From contig NZ_MWLL01000201.1 of the NCBI RefSeq assembly GCF_002198675.1, positions 1-48,844 of the forward strand: a DNA stretch of 48,844 bases, in the 5' to 3' direction. The position numbers and the translations under genes were made by a program. The DNA is from Kineosporia sp. R_H_3 (GTDB lineage: Bacteria; Actinomycetota; Actinomycetes; Actinomycetales; Kineosporiaceae). Within the stretch, counting starts at the first letter, position 1. Every line of letters starts with the position of its first letter. The notes below the pieces were generated by a model. It was given only the letters and a program-made list of their open reading frames with translations, searched no databases and was not told the origin of the DNA. This document shows positions 37,164 through 45,490 of the stretch, piece by piece.

Positions 37164-37895
37164 GTGCCGAGACCACCGACCCGTGGCAGCGTCGTCCGGG
37201 TGACCCCCCTCGATGGAGCCAGCGTCCTCGTCGCCGGAGCGAGCGGCGGCCTCGGCGCACCGCTGAGCCGGCTGCTCGCCGACCGGGGCGCGAACCTCAC
37301 CCTCGTCGGGCGGGACGCCGGGCGGCTCGCCGCGGTCGGGCTCGAGAAGGCCGCCGCGCACGCCGTCGACCTCACCGCACCGGGGGCCCCGCAGGCGTGC
37401 GTCGACGCCGCGGTCGCGGCGTGGGGGCGGCTCGACGGGATCGTCTACGTCGCCGGCGTCGTCGCGTTCGGGCCGGCCATCGAGACCGACGACGAGACCC
37501 TCGACCGGCTCGTCGCGACGAACCTGCTCGCGCCGGTCCGGCTCGTCCGGGCCGCCTACCCGCACCTGCACGTCAGCGCCGTGGAGGGCCGGACGCCGTT
37601 CGTCCTCAACGTCTCGGCGGTCGTCGCCGAGCAGCCGATGGCCGGGATGGCCGTCTACACGGCGACCAAGGCCGGGCTCGCGGCGTTCGACGCCGCGGCG
37701 GGCCGCGAGCTGCGGCGCAGCCGGATCCGGCTCGTCGACGCCCGGCCGCCGCACACCGAGACCGGCCTCGCGACCCGCCCGATCGCGGGCCGCTCCCCGA
37801 CGCTGCCGCAGGGCAAGACCCCCGACGAGGTCGCGGCCCGCCTCCTCGCGGCGATCGTCGACGACGAGCGCGACGTCCCGTCGTCCGCCTTCTGA
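37164..37895 (+). CDS. SDR-family short-chain dehydrogenase/reductase
   Basis: A 243-residue classical SDR, cytosolic, NAD(P)(H)-dependent. Seen: the dinucleotide motif VAGASGGLGAPLSRLLA (TGxxxGxG type), the VYVAG region in place of NNAG, a catalytic Ser in LNVSAVVAEQP, and YTATK (YxxxK). The C-terminal substrate part has VDARPPHTETGLATRPI, a phrase seen in actinobacterial members encoded after tad operons. GTG 37164 has GAGGG at 7-nt spacing; GTG 37200 would remove 12 non-conserved residues. It is the first intact host gene right of the foreign region. Substrate unknown. Confidence 0.88.
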   Translation: MPRPPTRGSVVRVTPLDGASVLVAGASGGLGAPLSRLLADRGANLTLVGRDAGRLAAVGLEKAAAHAVDLTAPGAPQACVDAAVAAWGRLDGIVYVAGVVAFGPAIETDDETLDRLVATNLLAPVRLVRAAYPHLHVSAVEGRTPFVLNVSAVVAEQPMAGMAVYTATKAGLAAFDAAAGRELRRSRIRLVDARPPHTETGLATRPIAGRSPTLPQGKTPDEVAARLLAAIVDDERDVPSSAF

Positions 37896-37907
37896 GCGCA
37901 CGACGCG

Positions 37908-38195
37908 TCAGGCACCGGGGGGCTTGCCGTAGTCGGCGCGGGCGATGGCCTCGACGGTCTGCTCCTCGGTGAACCGGTCCGAGCCGGGGATCTGCGGGAC
38001 GAACCCGACGAGCACCCCGTTCGCCATGACCTGCGCCTCGAGCCCGGCGGCGCCGTCGACGTCCCACAGCGCCTCGCGACCGTCGCCGAGCGGCACCCGG
38101 ATGCCGAACCGGAACGCCGCCGGCCGGGCCACCGCCGCCATGATCCCGTACTTGCGCAGGCCGTCGGCGATGCGCTGTGCCTCTCGCTCCTCCAT
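37908..38195 (-). CDS. small conserved actinobacterial protein, unknown
   Basis: A 95-residue soluble protein: EEREAQRIADGLRKYGIMAAVARPAAFRFGIRVPL, then GREALWDVDGAAGLEAQVMANGVLVGFVPQIPGS and a C-terminal helix FTEEQTVEAIARADY. I recognise it as a conserved hypothetical often found next to prfB in this group but know no function. ATG 38195 has no strong Shine-Dalgarno. It converges on the SDR gene (12 bp) and diverges from prfB. Confidence 0.7.
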   Translation of the reverse strand: MEEREAQRIADGLRKYGIMAAVARPAAFRFGIRVPLGDGREALWDVDGAAGLEAQVMANGVLVGFVPQIPGSDRFTEEQTVEAIARADYGKPPGA

Positions 38196-38280
38196 GGGAC
38201 CAGTCTGGGGGCACTCGGCTGGGAAGTCGCTGGGAGCGGGCTGGGCGGCATCTGGTTCGTGCCCCGGGCCGCCCTCCGCG

Positions 38281-38286
38281 TAATCT
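38281..38286 (+). promoter_or_regulatory. TAATCT -10 box of prfB
   Basis: TAATCT lies 8 nt before the GTG of prfB, so the transcript should begin at or within two bases of the start codon. No Shine-Dalgarno is present, consistent with a leaderless mRNA. Confidence 0.5.
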
Positions 38287-38294
38287 GATCGGTC

Positions 38295-39407
38295 GTGGCC
38301 GTCGACTTCCCCGCAGAACTGCGTGAGCTCCGCCAGACCCTGGGCTCGATCCTCGAGGTGAGCGACGTCAGCGCGCTCGAGAAGCAGGTCGCCGAGCTCT
38401 CCGAGCAGGCGTCCGCCCCCGACCTCTGGGACGACCCCGAGCACGCCCAGCAGGTGACGAGCAAGATGTCGCACGTCCAGGCCGAGCTCGACCGGCTCAG
38501 CGCCATGGTCAGCCAGGTCGAGGACCTCGAGACCCTCGTCGAGATGGCGACCGAGGAGAGCGACGCCGACACCCTCGCCGAGGCCGAGACCGAGCTCGTC
38601 AAGGTCAAGGAGGCGCTCGGCCGGCTCGAGGTCCGCACCCTGCTCTCCGGCGAGTACGACGAGCGCGAGGCGCTCGTGACGATCCGCTCCGAGGCGGGCG
38701 GCGTCGACGCCGCCGACTTCGCCGAGATGCTCCTGCGGATGTACCTGCGCTGGGCCGAGCGGCACGGCTACAAGACCGAGGTCTTCGACACCTCGTACGC
38801 CGAGGAGGCGGGCATCAAGTCGGCGACCTTCAAGGTCGCCGCGCCGTACGCCTACGGCACGCTCTCGGTCGAGCAGGGCACCCACCGGCTCGTCCGGATC
38901 AGCCCCTTCGACAACCAGGGCCGCCGGCAGACGTCGTTCGCCGGCGTCGAGGTGCTCCCCGTCGTCGCCGAGACCGACCACATCGACATCCCCGAGAACG
39001 ACATCAAGGTCGACGTCTACCGCTCGTCCGGCCCCGGCGGCCAGTCGGTCAACACGACCGACTCCGCCGTCCGCCTCACCCACCTGCCGACCGGCGTCGT
39101 CGTCACCTGCCAGAACGAGAAGTCGCAGCTGCAGAACAAGGCGTCCGCGCTGCGCGTGCTCCAGGCCAAGCTCCTCGAGCGGGCCCGCCAGGAGCGCCAG
39201 GCCGAGCTCGACTCGCTCAAGGGCGACGGCGGCAGCTCGTGGGGCAACCAGATGCGGTCCTACGTGCTCCACCCGTACCAGATGGTCAAGGACCTGCGGA
39301 CCGAGGAGGAGACCGGCAACCCGACCGCGGTCTTCGACGGCGACATCGACGCCTTCCTCGAGTCCGGGATCCGCTGGCGGCTCAACGCGGAGAAGTCCGC
39401 CGGCTGA
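38295..39407 (+). CDS. prfB: peptide chain release factor 2
   Basis: RF2, 370 residues, which releases nascent chains at UGA and UAA on the ribosome. Seen: an N-terminal helical domain 1, the stop-codon-reading motif SPF in [18 protein letters not shown] (about residue 200), and the catalytic GGQ loop in [24 protein letters not shown] (about 243), followed by [20 protein letters not shown]. The frame is continuous: there is no in-frame UGA after the first 25 codons, so the autoregulatory frameshift of enteric prfB is absent, as in other high-GC actinobacteria. The start is GTG 38295, probably leaderless. The gap to 39523 holds no other gene. Confidence 0.97.
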   Translation: MAVDFPAELRELRQTLGSILEVSDVSALEKQVAELSEQASAPDLWDDPEHAQQVTSKMSHVQAELDRLSAMVSQVEDLETLVEMATEESDADTLAEAETELVKVKEALGRLEVRTLLSGEYDEREALVTIRSEAGGVDAADFAEMLLRMYLRWAERHGYKTEVFDTSYAEEAGIKSATFKVAAPYAYGTLSVEQGTHRLVRISPFDNQGRRQTSFAGVEVLPVVAETDHIDIPENDIKVDVYRSSGPGGQSVNTTDSAVRLTHLPTGVVVTCQNEKSQLQNKASALRVLQAKLLERARQERQAELDSLKGDGGSSWGNQMRSYVLHPYQMVKDLRTEEETGNPTAVFDGDIDAFLESGIRWRLNAEKSAG

Positions 39408-39523
39408 CGACGGCACGGAACCGGTTCGGCCAACTGGTCGTCGGTACCCGCGTGACGCTGGGATGATCCCGGCGACAGTTCGCAGGGCCCAGGGGGTCCG
39501 GGCCCGTCCGAGAGGAGCGCAGG

Positions 39524-40237
39524 GTGCGCAGCCAGTTGTTCGACACGGCGAACGCCGAGGTCCAGACCCAGGAGCGGTGGGTCAAGCAGAACAGCAAGAT
39601 GGTCAAGGTGAGCCTCGGCCAGGACGTCCTGGCCGTGAAGGGCGCCATGGTCGCCTACCAGGGGCAGGTGACCTTCAACCACGAGGGCTCCGGCAGCGTC
39701 GGCAAGTTCATCCGCCGGGCGCTGACCAACGAGGACACCCCGCTCATGCGGGTCGCCGGCCAGGGCGAGGTCTTCTTCGCGCGGATGGCGGAGGACATCT
39801 TCTTCATCCAGCTCGAGGGTGACGGCATCTCGATCAACGGCACCAACCTGCTGGCGTTCGACGCGAACCTCTCCTGGGACGTCCACCGCGTCCAGGGTGC
39901 GGGGATGCTCTCCGGCGGGTCGTTCAACACGATCATCCAGGGCCAGGGCACCGTCGCCATCACGAGCGACGGCCCGCCGATGATCCTCGACTGCTCGCAG
40001 CAGCCGACGTTCGTCGACATGCAGGCGGCCGTCGCGTGGTCGGCGAACCTGTCCCCGCAGGTCGTGTCGAGCATGAACATGAAGTCGCTCCTGCGCGGCG
40101 GCTCCGGCGAGGCGTTCCAGTTCGCCTTCCACGGCCCGGGCTTCGTCGTCGTCCAGCCGAGCGAGGGTCAGCCCCTCGGCGGCCCCGGCGGCGGCCAGCA
40201 GCAGCAGGCCGGCGGGCTCGGCCAGCTCTTCAGCTGA
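39524..40237 (+). CDS. AIM24-family protein
   Basis: A 237-residue member of the AIM24 (TraP-like beta-barrel) family. Seen: SLGQDVLAVKGAMVAYQGQVTFNHEGSG, RRALTNEDTPLMRVAGQGEVFFA, EDIFFIQLEGDGISINGTNLLAF, SGGSFNTIIQGQGTVAITSDG, and a tail rich in Gly and Gln (GGPGGGQQQQAGGLGQLFS). The family is soluble or membrane-peripheral with no established bacterial function. GTG 39524 has GAGAGGAG with 6-nt spacing. It ends at a very strong hairpin (40265), shared with the convergent RIO kinase gene. Confidence 0.88.
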   Translation: MRSQLFDTANAEVQTQERWVKQNSKMVKVSLGQDVLAVKGAMVAYQGQVTFNHEGSGSVGKFIRRALTNEDTPLMRVAGQGEVFFARMAEDIFFIQLEGDGISINGTNLLAFDANLSWDVHRVQGAGMLSGGSFNTIIQGQGTVAITSDGPPMILDCSQQPTFVDMQAAVAWSANLSPQVVSSMNMKSLLRGGSGEAFQFAFHGPGFVVVQPSEGQPLGGPGGGQQQQAGGLGQLFS

Positions 40238-40264
40238 CCCTCCGCACCGCCCGCACGGCACGGC

Positions 40265-40306
40265 ACGGACGGCGACCGGCAGCACCTGCTGCCGGTCGCC
40301 GTCCGT
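40265..40306. terminator. strong bidirectional hairpin terminator
   Basis: A perfect 19-bp stem (40265-40283 with 40288-40306) and an ACCT tetraloop between the convergent AIM24 and RIO kinase genes. It is among the most stable hairpins in the window. Confidence 0.85.
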
Positions 40307-40336
40307 CGTGCCCGGCTCTGCGGAGCCCGCGCCCCG

Positions 40337-41371
40337 TCAGCGCAGCCCGGCGTCGCCGAGCAGCCGGGCGGTGATCTCCCCGACGTCCGCGAGGTGCTCG
40401 GGCAGGCCGTGGCCGACGAACCACGTCGCGACGTTCTGGACGTCGCGCGCGAGGAACGCCGGGCCCTGCGGGTTGCCCACGACGTCCACGACCTGCGGCA
40501 GGTCGATGAGGACGAGCCGCTCCTCGTGGACGAGCAGGTTGTACGCCGACAGGTCGCCGTGCGCGTACCCGGCGAGCGCGAGCGTCCCGAGCGCGTCGAG
40601 CATCTGCTCCCAGAGGTCGGCGAGCAGCGCCCCGTCCGGCCGCAGGGCGGCGAGCCGGGGTGCGGCCACGCCGTCCGGCGTCCCCATGAACTCCATGAGG
40701 ATCTCGGTGCCGTCGAGCTGCACCGGGTAGGGCACGAGCGCGCGCCCGCCGGCGAAGCCGATCGACCACAGCCGGGAGAGGGCGCCGAACTCGGCGCGCG
40801 CCCACTGCCCGGCGATGACCTCGCGGCCGAACTCGGTGCGCCGCTGCATCGCCCGCATCTCGCGGGACCGGCGCACCCGGCGGCCCTCGAGGTAGCCGGC
40901 GTCACGGTGGAACTGGCGGTGCTCGTTCGACCGGTAGCGCTTGGCGGCGAGCAGGGTCACGGCGTCGGTGCCGGGCAGCCAGCGCTCCACGAGGTGGACG
41001 TCGGCCTCCTTGCCCGTCTTGACGACGCCCCGCTCGGCGTCGAGCGCGTTGTGGTCGGTGATGACCCACTCCGGGCGTGGCGTGGGGCCGTGCTCGGACC
41101 CGAACCACGAGGAGTAGCTGACGCCGTCCGGCAGGTCGTCCTCGGTGAGCCCGTCCGCACGGAGGTCGGACAGGTCGTCGGGGTCGTCGGAGCGGTCGTC
41201 CTGGCGGCCGCGCCGCGGCGGCTCGTCCGGGGCCGGGCCTTCGAGGTCGGACGCCGTGACCCGGCGTCCGTTCTTGCCGGCGCGCCTGCGGCGCGCGGGG
41301 ATGTGGGTGCCGTCGTCGGACGGGTCGTCAGACGGGTAGTCCAGGTCGTGCGAGAGGTCGTACGTGGTCAA
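40337..41371 (-). CDS. RIO1-type serine/threonine protein kinase
   Basis: A 344-residue RIO-family kinase. A charged, disordered N-terminus (1-85) precedes the kinase core: [15 protein letters not shown] (flexible ATP loop), the Lys in [10 protein letters not shown], a catalytic loop [17 protein letters not shown] and the metal-binding IDLPQVVDV, all as expected for active RIO kinases. Bacterial substrates are unknown. The start is TTG 41371, with GGAG 8 nt upstream; no ATG or GTG is available near the conserved part. The leader contains a small upstream frame and a 12-bp inverted repeat (see those entries), implying control of translation. Confidence 0.88.
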   Translation of the reverse strand: MTTYDLSHDLDYPSDDPSDDGTHIPARRRRAGKNGRRVTASDLEGPAPDEPPRRGRQDDRSDDPDDLSDLRADGLTEDDLPDGVSYSSWFGSEHGPTPRPEWVITDHNALDAERGVVKTGKEADVHLVERWLPGTDAVTLLAAKRYRSNEHRQFHRDAGYLEGRRVRRSREMRAMQRRTEFGREVIAGQWARAEFGALSRLWSIGFAGGRALVPYPVQLDGTEILMEFMGTPDGVAAPRLAALRPDGALLADLWEQMLDALGTLALAGYAHGDLSAYNLLVHEERLVLIDLPQVVDVVGNPQGPAFLARDVQNVATWFVGHGLPEHLADVGEITARLLGDAGLR

Positions 41372-41429
41372 CGGAGGAGCTCCTCGATCGGAAGGACATG
41401 GGCAGGGCACAGCCCTTGACAGGCGCCAT
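41328..41429 (-). CDS. upstream open frame in the RIO kinase leader, 33 codons
   Basis: ATG 41429 has a strong GGAAGGAG Shine-Dalgarno 7 nt upstream. It encodes [20 protein letters not shown] and 13 more residues, overlapping the start of the RIO gene by 44 bp in another frame. The Shine-Dalgarno lies in one arm of a 12-bp inverted repeat (41438-41449 with 41385-41396) and the other arm lies within the small frame, just before the RIO start. A translation-coupled switch is a reasonable reading; the peptide itself may have no role. Confidence 0.4.
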   Translation of the reverse strand: MAPVKGCALPMSFRSRSSSVDHVRPLARPGLPV

Positions 41430-41705
41430 GACGTGTCTCCTTCCGATCGGTGCGCACCCGGGGAGGGCGCGGTTGTCCTCGACGCGGACGTCGTGAGCGT
41501 GACGCGCGCGGCCCGGTGCGCGCAACTGGTTTTACGGGCGTGTGACACTGGACCCCGGTCCGCCGCGTGCGTGGCGGACCGCCCGGCCCGTTCCGTGTGC
41601 ATAGAGTTGATCAGGCCGGACGACGTACGCCTGCTACACAGTGTCGCTGCGGATACGTTCCGTGACGACGGACCTGACCCCGAGACCGGCCGAGGACGAC
41701 CTTCC
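41430..41705. promoter_or_regulatory. divergent control region of the RIO kinase and ftsE
   Basis: About 275 bp with no protein gene other than the small upstream frame. It contains the 5' arm of the RIO leader hairpin, a GC-rich dyad around 41565-41590 (GGTCCGCC/GGCGGACC), and AT-richer patches near 41530 (GGTTTTAC) and 41600 (GCATAGAGTTGA) where ftsE promoters probably lie. Confidence 0.4.
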
Positions 41706-42395
<690 letters not shown>

Positions 42396-42411
42396 GAGAG
42401 GCGAACAGACC

Positions 42412-43329
42412 ATGCGGTTCCAGTTCATGCTGTCCGAGATCGGGATCGGCCTGCGGCGCAACCTGTCCATGACGATCTCGGTCATCCTCGTGACGACCGT
42501 GTCGCTCCTGCTGCTCGGCGTCGGGATCCTCGCCCAGAAGCAGGTCTCGGCGATGAAGAGCTACTGGTACGACCGGGTCCAGGTCTCGATCTTCCTGTGC
42601 GGCAAGGACTCCGACTCGACGAGCTGCGCCGACGGCGAGGTCACGCAGGAGCAGACGGCCGCCATCCGCGCCGACCTCGGCTCGCCCGCGCTCAAGCCCT
42701 ACATCGACACCGTGTACTACGAGTCGAAGGAAGAGGCGTACGCGCACTTCAAGGAGCAGTTCAAGGGCAGCGTCCTCGCGGACAACGTCGTCGCGGACCA
42801 GCTCCCCGAGTCGTTCCGGGTGAAGCTCAAGGACCCGCAGCAGTACCAGGTCGTCTCGGACGCGTTCCGGGACAAGCCCGGCGTCGAACGGGTGCAGGAC
42901 CAGAACCAGCTCCTCGACCGGCTGTTCGCGCTCCTCAACGGCCTCAAGTGGGGGGCCTGGTTCGTCGCCGGCCTGACCCTGCTGTGCACCGTCCTGCTCG
43001 TCGCGACGACGATCCGGCTCACGGCGTTCACCCGGCGCCGGGAGACCGGCATCATGCGCCTCGTCGGTGCCTCGAACCTCGTCATCCAGCTGCCGTTCGT
43101 CCTCGAGGGGATGATCGCGGCCTTCCTGGGCGCCGTCCTCGCCTCGGGCGTGCTCGTCGCGTTCACGCACTTCGCGGTGCAGGGCTGGCTGAAGAACTCG
43201 CTGCGGTTCGTCGAGAACTACGTCACCGTCGGCGACGCGCTGTCGATCGTCCCCTTCCTTTTCGTGGTCGGTTTGCTGATCGCTGGCGTGTCGTCGTTCC
43301 TCTCGCTGCGGCGATACCTCAAGGTGTAA
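42412..43329 (+). CDS. ftsX: cell-division permease-like protein FtsX
   Basis: A 305-residue integral membrane protein. Four helices: about 21-43 (ISVILVTTVSLLLLGVGIL), 182-205 (GAWFVAGLTLLCTVLLVATTI), 224-250 and 278-300 (VPFLFVVGLLIAGVSSFL). The extracellular domain between helices 1 and 2 (about 45-180, with the Cys pair in FLCGKDSDSTSC) is where FtsX binds its peptidoglycan hydrolase. ATG 42412 has GAGAGG upstream. It is followed by a palindrome overlapping its stop codon and by a coiled-coil M23 peptidase, probably its direct target. Confidence 0.95.
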   Translation: MRFQFMLSEIGIGLRRNLSMTISVILVTTVSLLLLGVGILAQKQVSAMKSYWYDRVQVSIFLCGKDSDSTSCADGEVTQEQTAAIRADLGSPALKPYIDTVYYESKEEAYAHFKEQFKGSVLADNVVADQLPESFRVKLKDPQQYQVVSDAFRDKPGVERVQDQNQLLDRLFALLNGLKWGAWFVAGLTLLCTVLLVATTIRLTAFTRRRETGIMRLVGASNLVIQLPFVLEGMIAAFLGAVLASGVLVAFTHFAVQGWLKNSLRFVENYVTVGDALSIVPFLFVVGLLIAGVSSFLSLRRYLKV

Positions 43330-43352
43330 GTCTCGACAAGTTGTCGAGACTT
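43328..43352. promoter_or_regulatory. perfect 25-bp palindrome at the ftsX stop codon
   Basis: Two 12-bp arms (43328-43339 and 43341-43352, AAGTCTCGACAA and its complement) flank a single G, with the first bases inside the TAA of ftsX. It could be an operator in front of the peptidase gene or an attenuating hairpin; a one-base centre makes it poor as an RNA loop and better as a protein-binding dyad. Confidence 0.55.
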
Positions 43353-43432
43353 GCCCGACGGCGACTTCCCCGGCTCCACGTCGGACGGCGAGGTGTGCGG
43401 CGTCGTTCGCGGACGCCGGTGGAGGAGTGCCC

Positions 43433-44809
43433 ATGCGCCCGACCGGGCTGCGTGCTGTCGTCGTGCTCGCCGCGACGTCCCTGGTCGTCACGGGTCTGAC
43501 GTCCTCGACCGCGTCGGCCGCCCCGGGCGGAGCGGCCGCCCCGGCCGCTGCCGCGGCGGGCGGTCCGGCCAGGTCGGACCGCGTGACCGAGCGCAAGAAC
43601 GACCTCGACAAGCAGATCGACGACATCCGGGAGAGCCTCGAGGGCACCTCGGCCGACCTCGTCGACGCCGCGGTCGCGCTCAAGCGGTCCGAGGCGGGTC
43701 TCGTCACCGTGCGGGCCGAGCTCGCCGCGGCCCAGGCAGCCCTCGCCGCGGCGGAGAAGCGGGACGCCGAGCTGGCGACCGAGCTGGCCGTCGCCCGCGA
43801 GGAGGAGGCCAAGGCCGTCAAGGCGCTCGAGGCGCAGGCGAAGGCGGAGGCGCAGACCCGGGCCCAGCTCGGGCGGCTCGCCCGCGAGGCCTACTCGGGC
43901 TCCGGGATGACCGGCCTCTCGATCGCGCTCCAGGCCGACAGCCCTGACCAGTTCGCCGAGCGGATGGCCGTCGCCGGCGCCGTCATGCGCAGCGAGAACA
44001 GCGAGGTCGACCGGCTCGTCGTCGCCCGGTCCGAGATGCGGGCGCGGACGGCGAAGCTCACCGCGCTGCGGGCCCGCACCGCCGAGCTGAAGAAGCTCGC
44101 GGCGCAGGTCGTCGAGCAGCGCGCGGCCGCGCAGGCCCGGGCCGCCGCGGCCGAGGCCGAGCAGACCCGACTCGTCGACGAGCAGACCACGGCGCTCGGC
44201 GTCATCAAGGACAAGCAGGCGCAGGAGAAGGACCGCCTCGCGAAGGCCCAGGCCGAGCAGGACCAGCTCGAGAAGATCCTGCGCGCCCGCGCCGAGAAGG
44301 CCCGCAAGGAGCGGGAGGCCCGCGAGCGGCGGGACCGGGCGAAGTCCGGCGGCGGCTCGAGGGGCGGCTCCAGCGGCGGCACGAGCGCCGGGTCCGGCGG
44401 GTCGCAGACCAACCGCGGCGGGTACCTGTCGTACCCGGTCAACGCCCGGGTGACCTCCGGCTACGGCATGCGCTACCACCCGATCCTGCACTACTGGCGC
44501 CTGCACGGCGGGACCGACTTCGGCGCCGCGTGCGGCACCCCGCTGCGGGCGCCGGCCGACGGCACGATCGTCCGCGCCGGCTGGGCCGGCGGCTTCGGCA
44601 ACCAGATCGTCGTCGACCACGGCTACGTGCGCGGCGTCGACCTCTCGTCCTCGATGAACCACCTGTCGCGGATCTACGTCAGCAGCGGCCGCGTCCGGCG
44701 TGGCCAGGTCATCGGCCTCACCGGCACGACGGGTCTGTCGACGGGCTGCCACCTGCACTTCGAGGTCTACCAGAACGGCTCCCGGGTCAACCCGATGCGC
44801 TGGCTCTGA
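43433..44809 (+). CDS. secreted coiled-coil M23 peptidase, likely FtsEX-activated
   Basis: A 458-residue secreted peptidoglycan endopeptidase. Signal peptide at about 1-31 (VVVLAATSLVVTGLTSSTASA), an Ala/Pro spacer, a long coiled coil (about 50-300, RVTERKNDLDKQIDDIRESLEGTS...EKILRARAEKARKEREARERR), a Gly/Ser linker (305-328), and a LytM/M23 domain with zinc ligands in LHGGTDFGAACG and HLHFEV, so it should be active. The plan is that of EnvC/PcsB/RipC-like hydrolases bound by FtsX. ATG 43433 has GGAGGAG five bases upstream. Its place right after ftsEX supports the partnership. An 8-bp hairpin follows at 44847. Confidence 0.92.
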   Translation: MRPTGLRAVVVLAATSLVVTGLTSSTASAAPGGAAAPAAAAAGGPARSDRVTERKNDLDKQIDDIRESLEGTSADLVDAAVALKRSEAGLVTVRAELAAAQAALAAAEKRDAELATELAVAREEEAKAVKALEAQAKAEAQTRAQLGRLAREAYSGSGMTGLSIALQADSPDQFAERMAVAGAVMRSENSEVDRLVVARSEMRARTAKLTALRARTAELKKLAAQVVEQRAAAQARAAAAEAEQTRLVDEQTTALGVIKDKQAQEKDRLAKAQAEQDQLEKILRARAEKARKEREARERRDRAKSGGGSRGGSSGGTSAGSGGSQTNRGGYLSYPVNARVTSGYGMRYHPILHYWRLHGGTDFGAACGTPLRAPADGTIVRAGWAGGFGNQIVVDHGYVRGVDLSSSMNHLSRIYVSSGRVRRGQVIGLTGTTGLSTGCHLHFEVYQNGSRVNPMRWL

Positions 44810-44846
44810 GCCGCGGGGCCCCGGACGTCCGTGCCGTCGTCCGTGC

Positions 44847-44866
44847 CGTCCGGGGAATCCCGGACG
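44847..44866 (+). terminator. hairpin terminator after the M23 peptidase gene
   Basis: A perfect 8-bp stem (44847-44854 with 44859-44866) and a GAAT tetraloop, 37 bp after the stop codon. A TAGACT -10-like box for smpB follows at 44887. Confidence 0.6.
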
Positions 44867-44947
44867 ACGCGGACGGCGCCCGGCTCGTAGACTCGTCCGT
44901 CGGCCCGCACCGCGCGGGCCGTGCGACGCCGGAGGGAGGGCGCAACC

Positions 44948-45466
44948 GTGGGCAGGGCAGCAGACCAGAAGGCCCGCAAGGCCAAGAAGGCGAGCATCAA
45001 GGACGGCGCGGGCCGCGTCCTCGTGGCGAGCAACCGCAAGGCCCGGCACGACTACCACATCGACGACACCTACGAGGCGGGCATCGTCCTCATGGGCACC
45101 GAGGTCAAGGCGCTGCGCGCGGGTCGGGCGTCGCTCGTCGACGGGTACGCGTCGGTCGACAACGGCGAGATCTGGCTCGAGGGCGTGCACATCCCCGAGT
45201 ACGCGCAGGGCACGTGGACCAACCACGCGCCGCGCCGCAAGCGCAAGCTCCTGCTCCACCGCCTCGAGATCGACAAGCTCGCCTCGCAGGCCAAGGAGAA
45301 GGGCTTCACGATCATCCCGTTGCAGCTGTACTTCCTCAACGGCCGGGCCAAGGTCGAGATCGGCCTCGCGCGGGGCAAGAAGGAGTACGACAAGCGGCAG
45401 ACGCTCCGTGAGCGGCAGGACCGCCGCGAGGCCGACCGCGCCATGTCGACCCGCGCCGACCGCTGA
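44948..45466 (+). CDS. smpB: SsrA-binding protein SmpB
   Basis: A 172-residue SmpB, which binds tmRNA and delivers it to stalled ribosomes. Seen: [45 protein letters not shown], the conserved [32 protein letters not shown], and [32 protein letters not shown] with a C-terminal basic tail [14 protein letters not shown] short N-terminal basic extension ([19 protein letters not shown]) is present. GTG 44948 has a strong GGAGGGAGGG at 7-nt spacing. The tmRNA gene is 2.8 kb downstream, beyond the GGDEF-EAL gene. Confidence 0.97.
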   Translation: MGRAADQKARKAKKASIKDGAGRVLVASNRKARHDYHIDDTYEAGIVLMGTEVKALRAGRASLVDGYASVDNGEIWLEGVHIPEYAQGTWTNHAPRRKRKLLLHRLEIDKLASQAKEKGFTIIPLQLYFLNGRAKVEIGLARGKKEYDKRQTLRERQDRREADRAMSTRADR

Positions 45467-45490
45467 CCCGGGCGGGGCGCGGGGCCCCGG

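Noticed and set aside
38295-38400. Programmed +1 frameshift in prfB
   Set aside because: The frame is continuous with no in-frame UGA near codon 26, as expected for high-GC actinobacteria.
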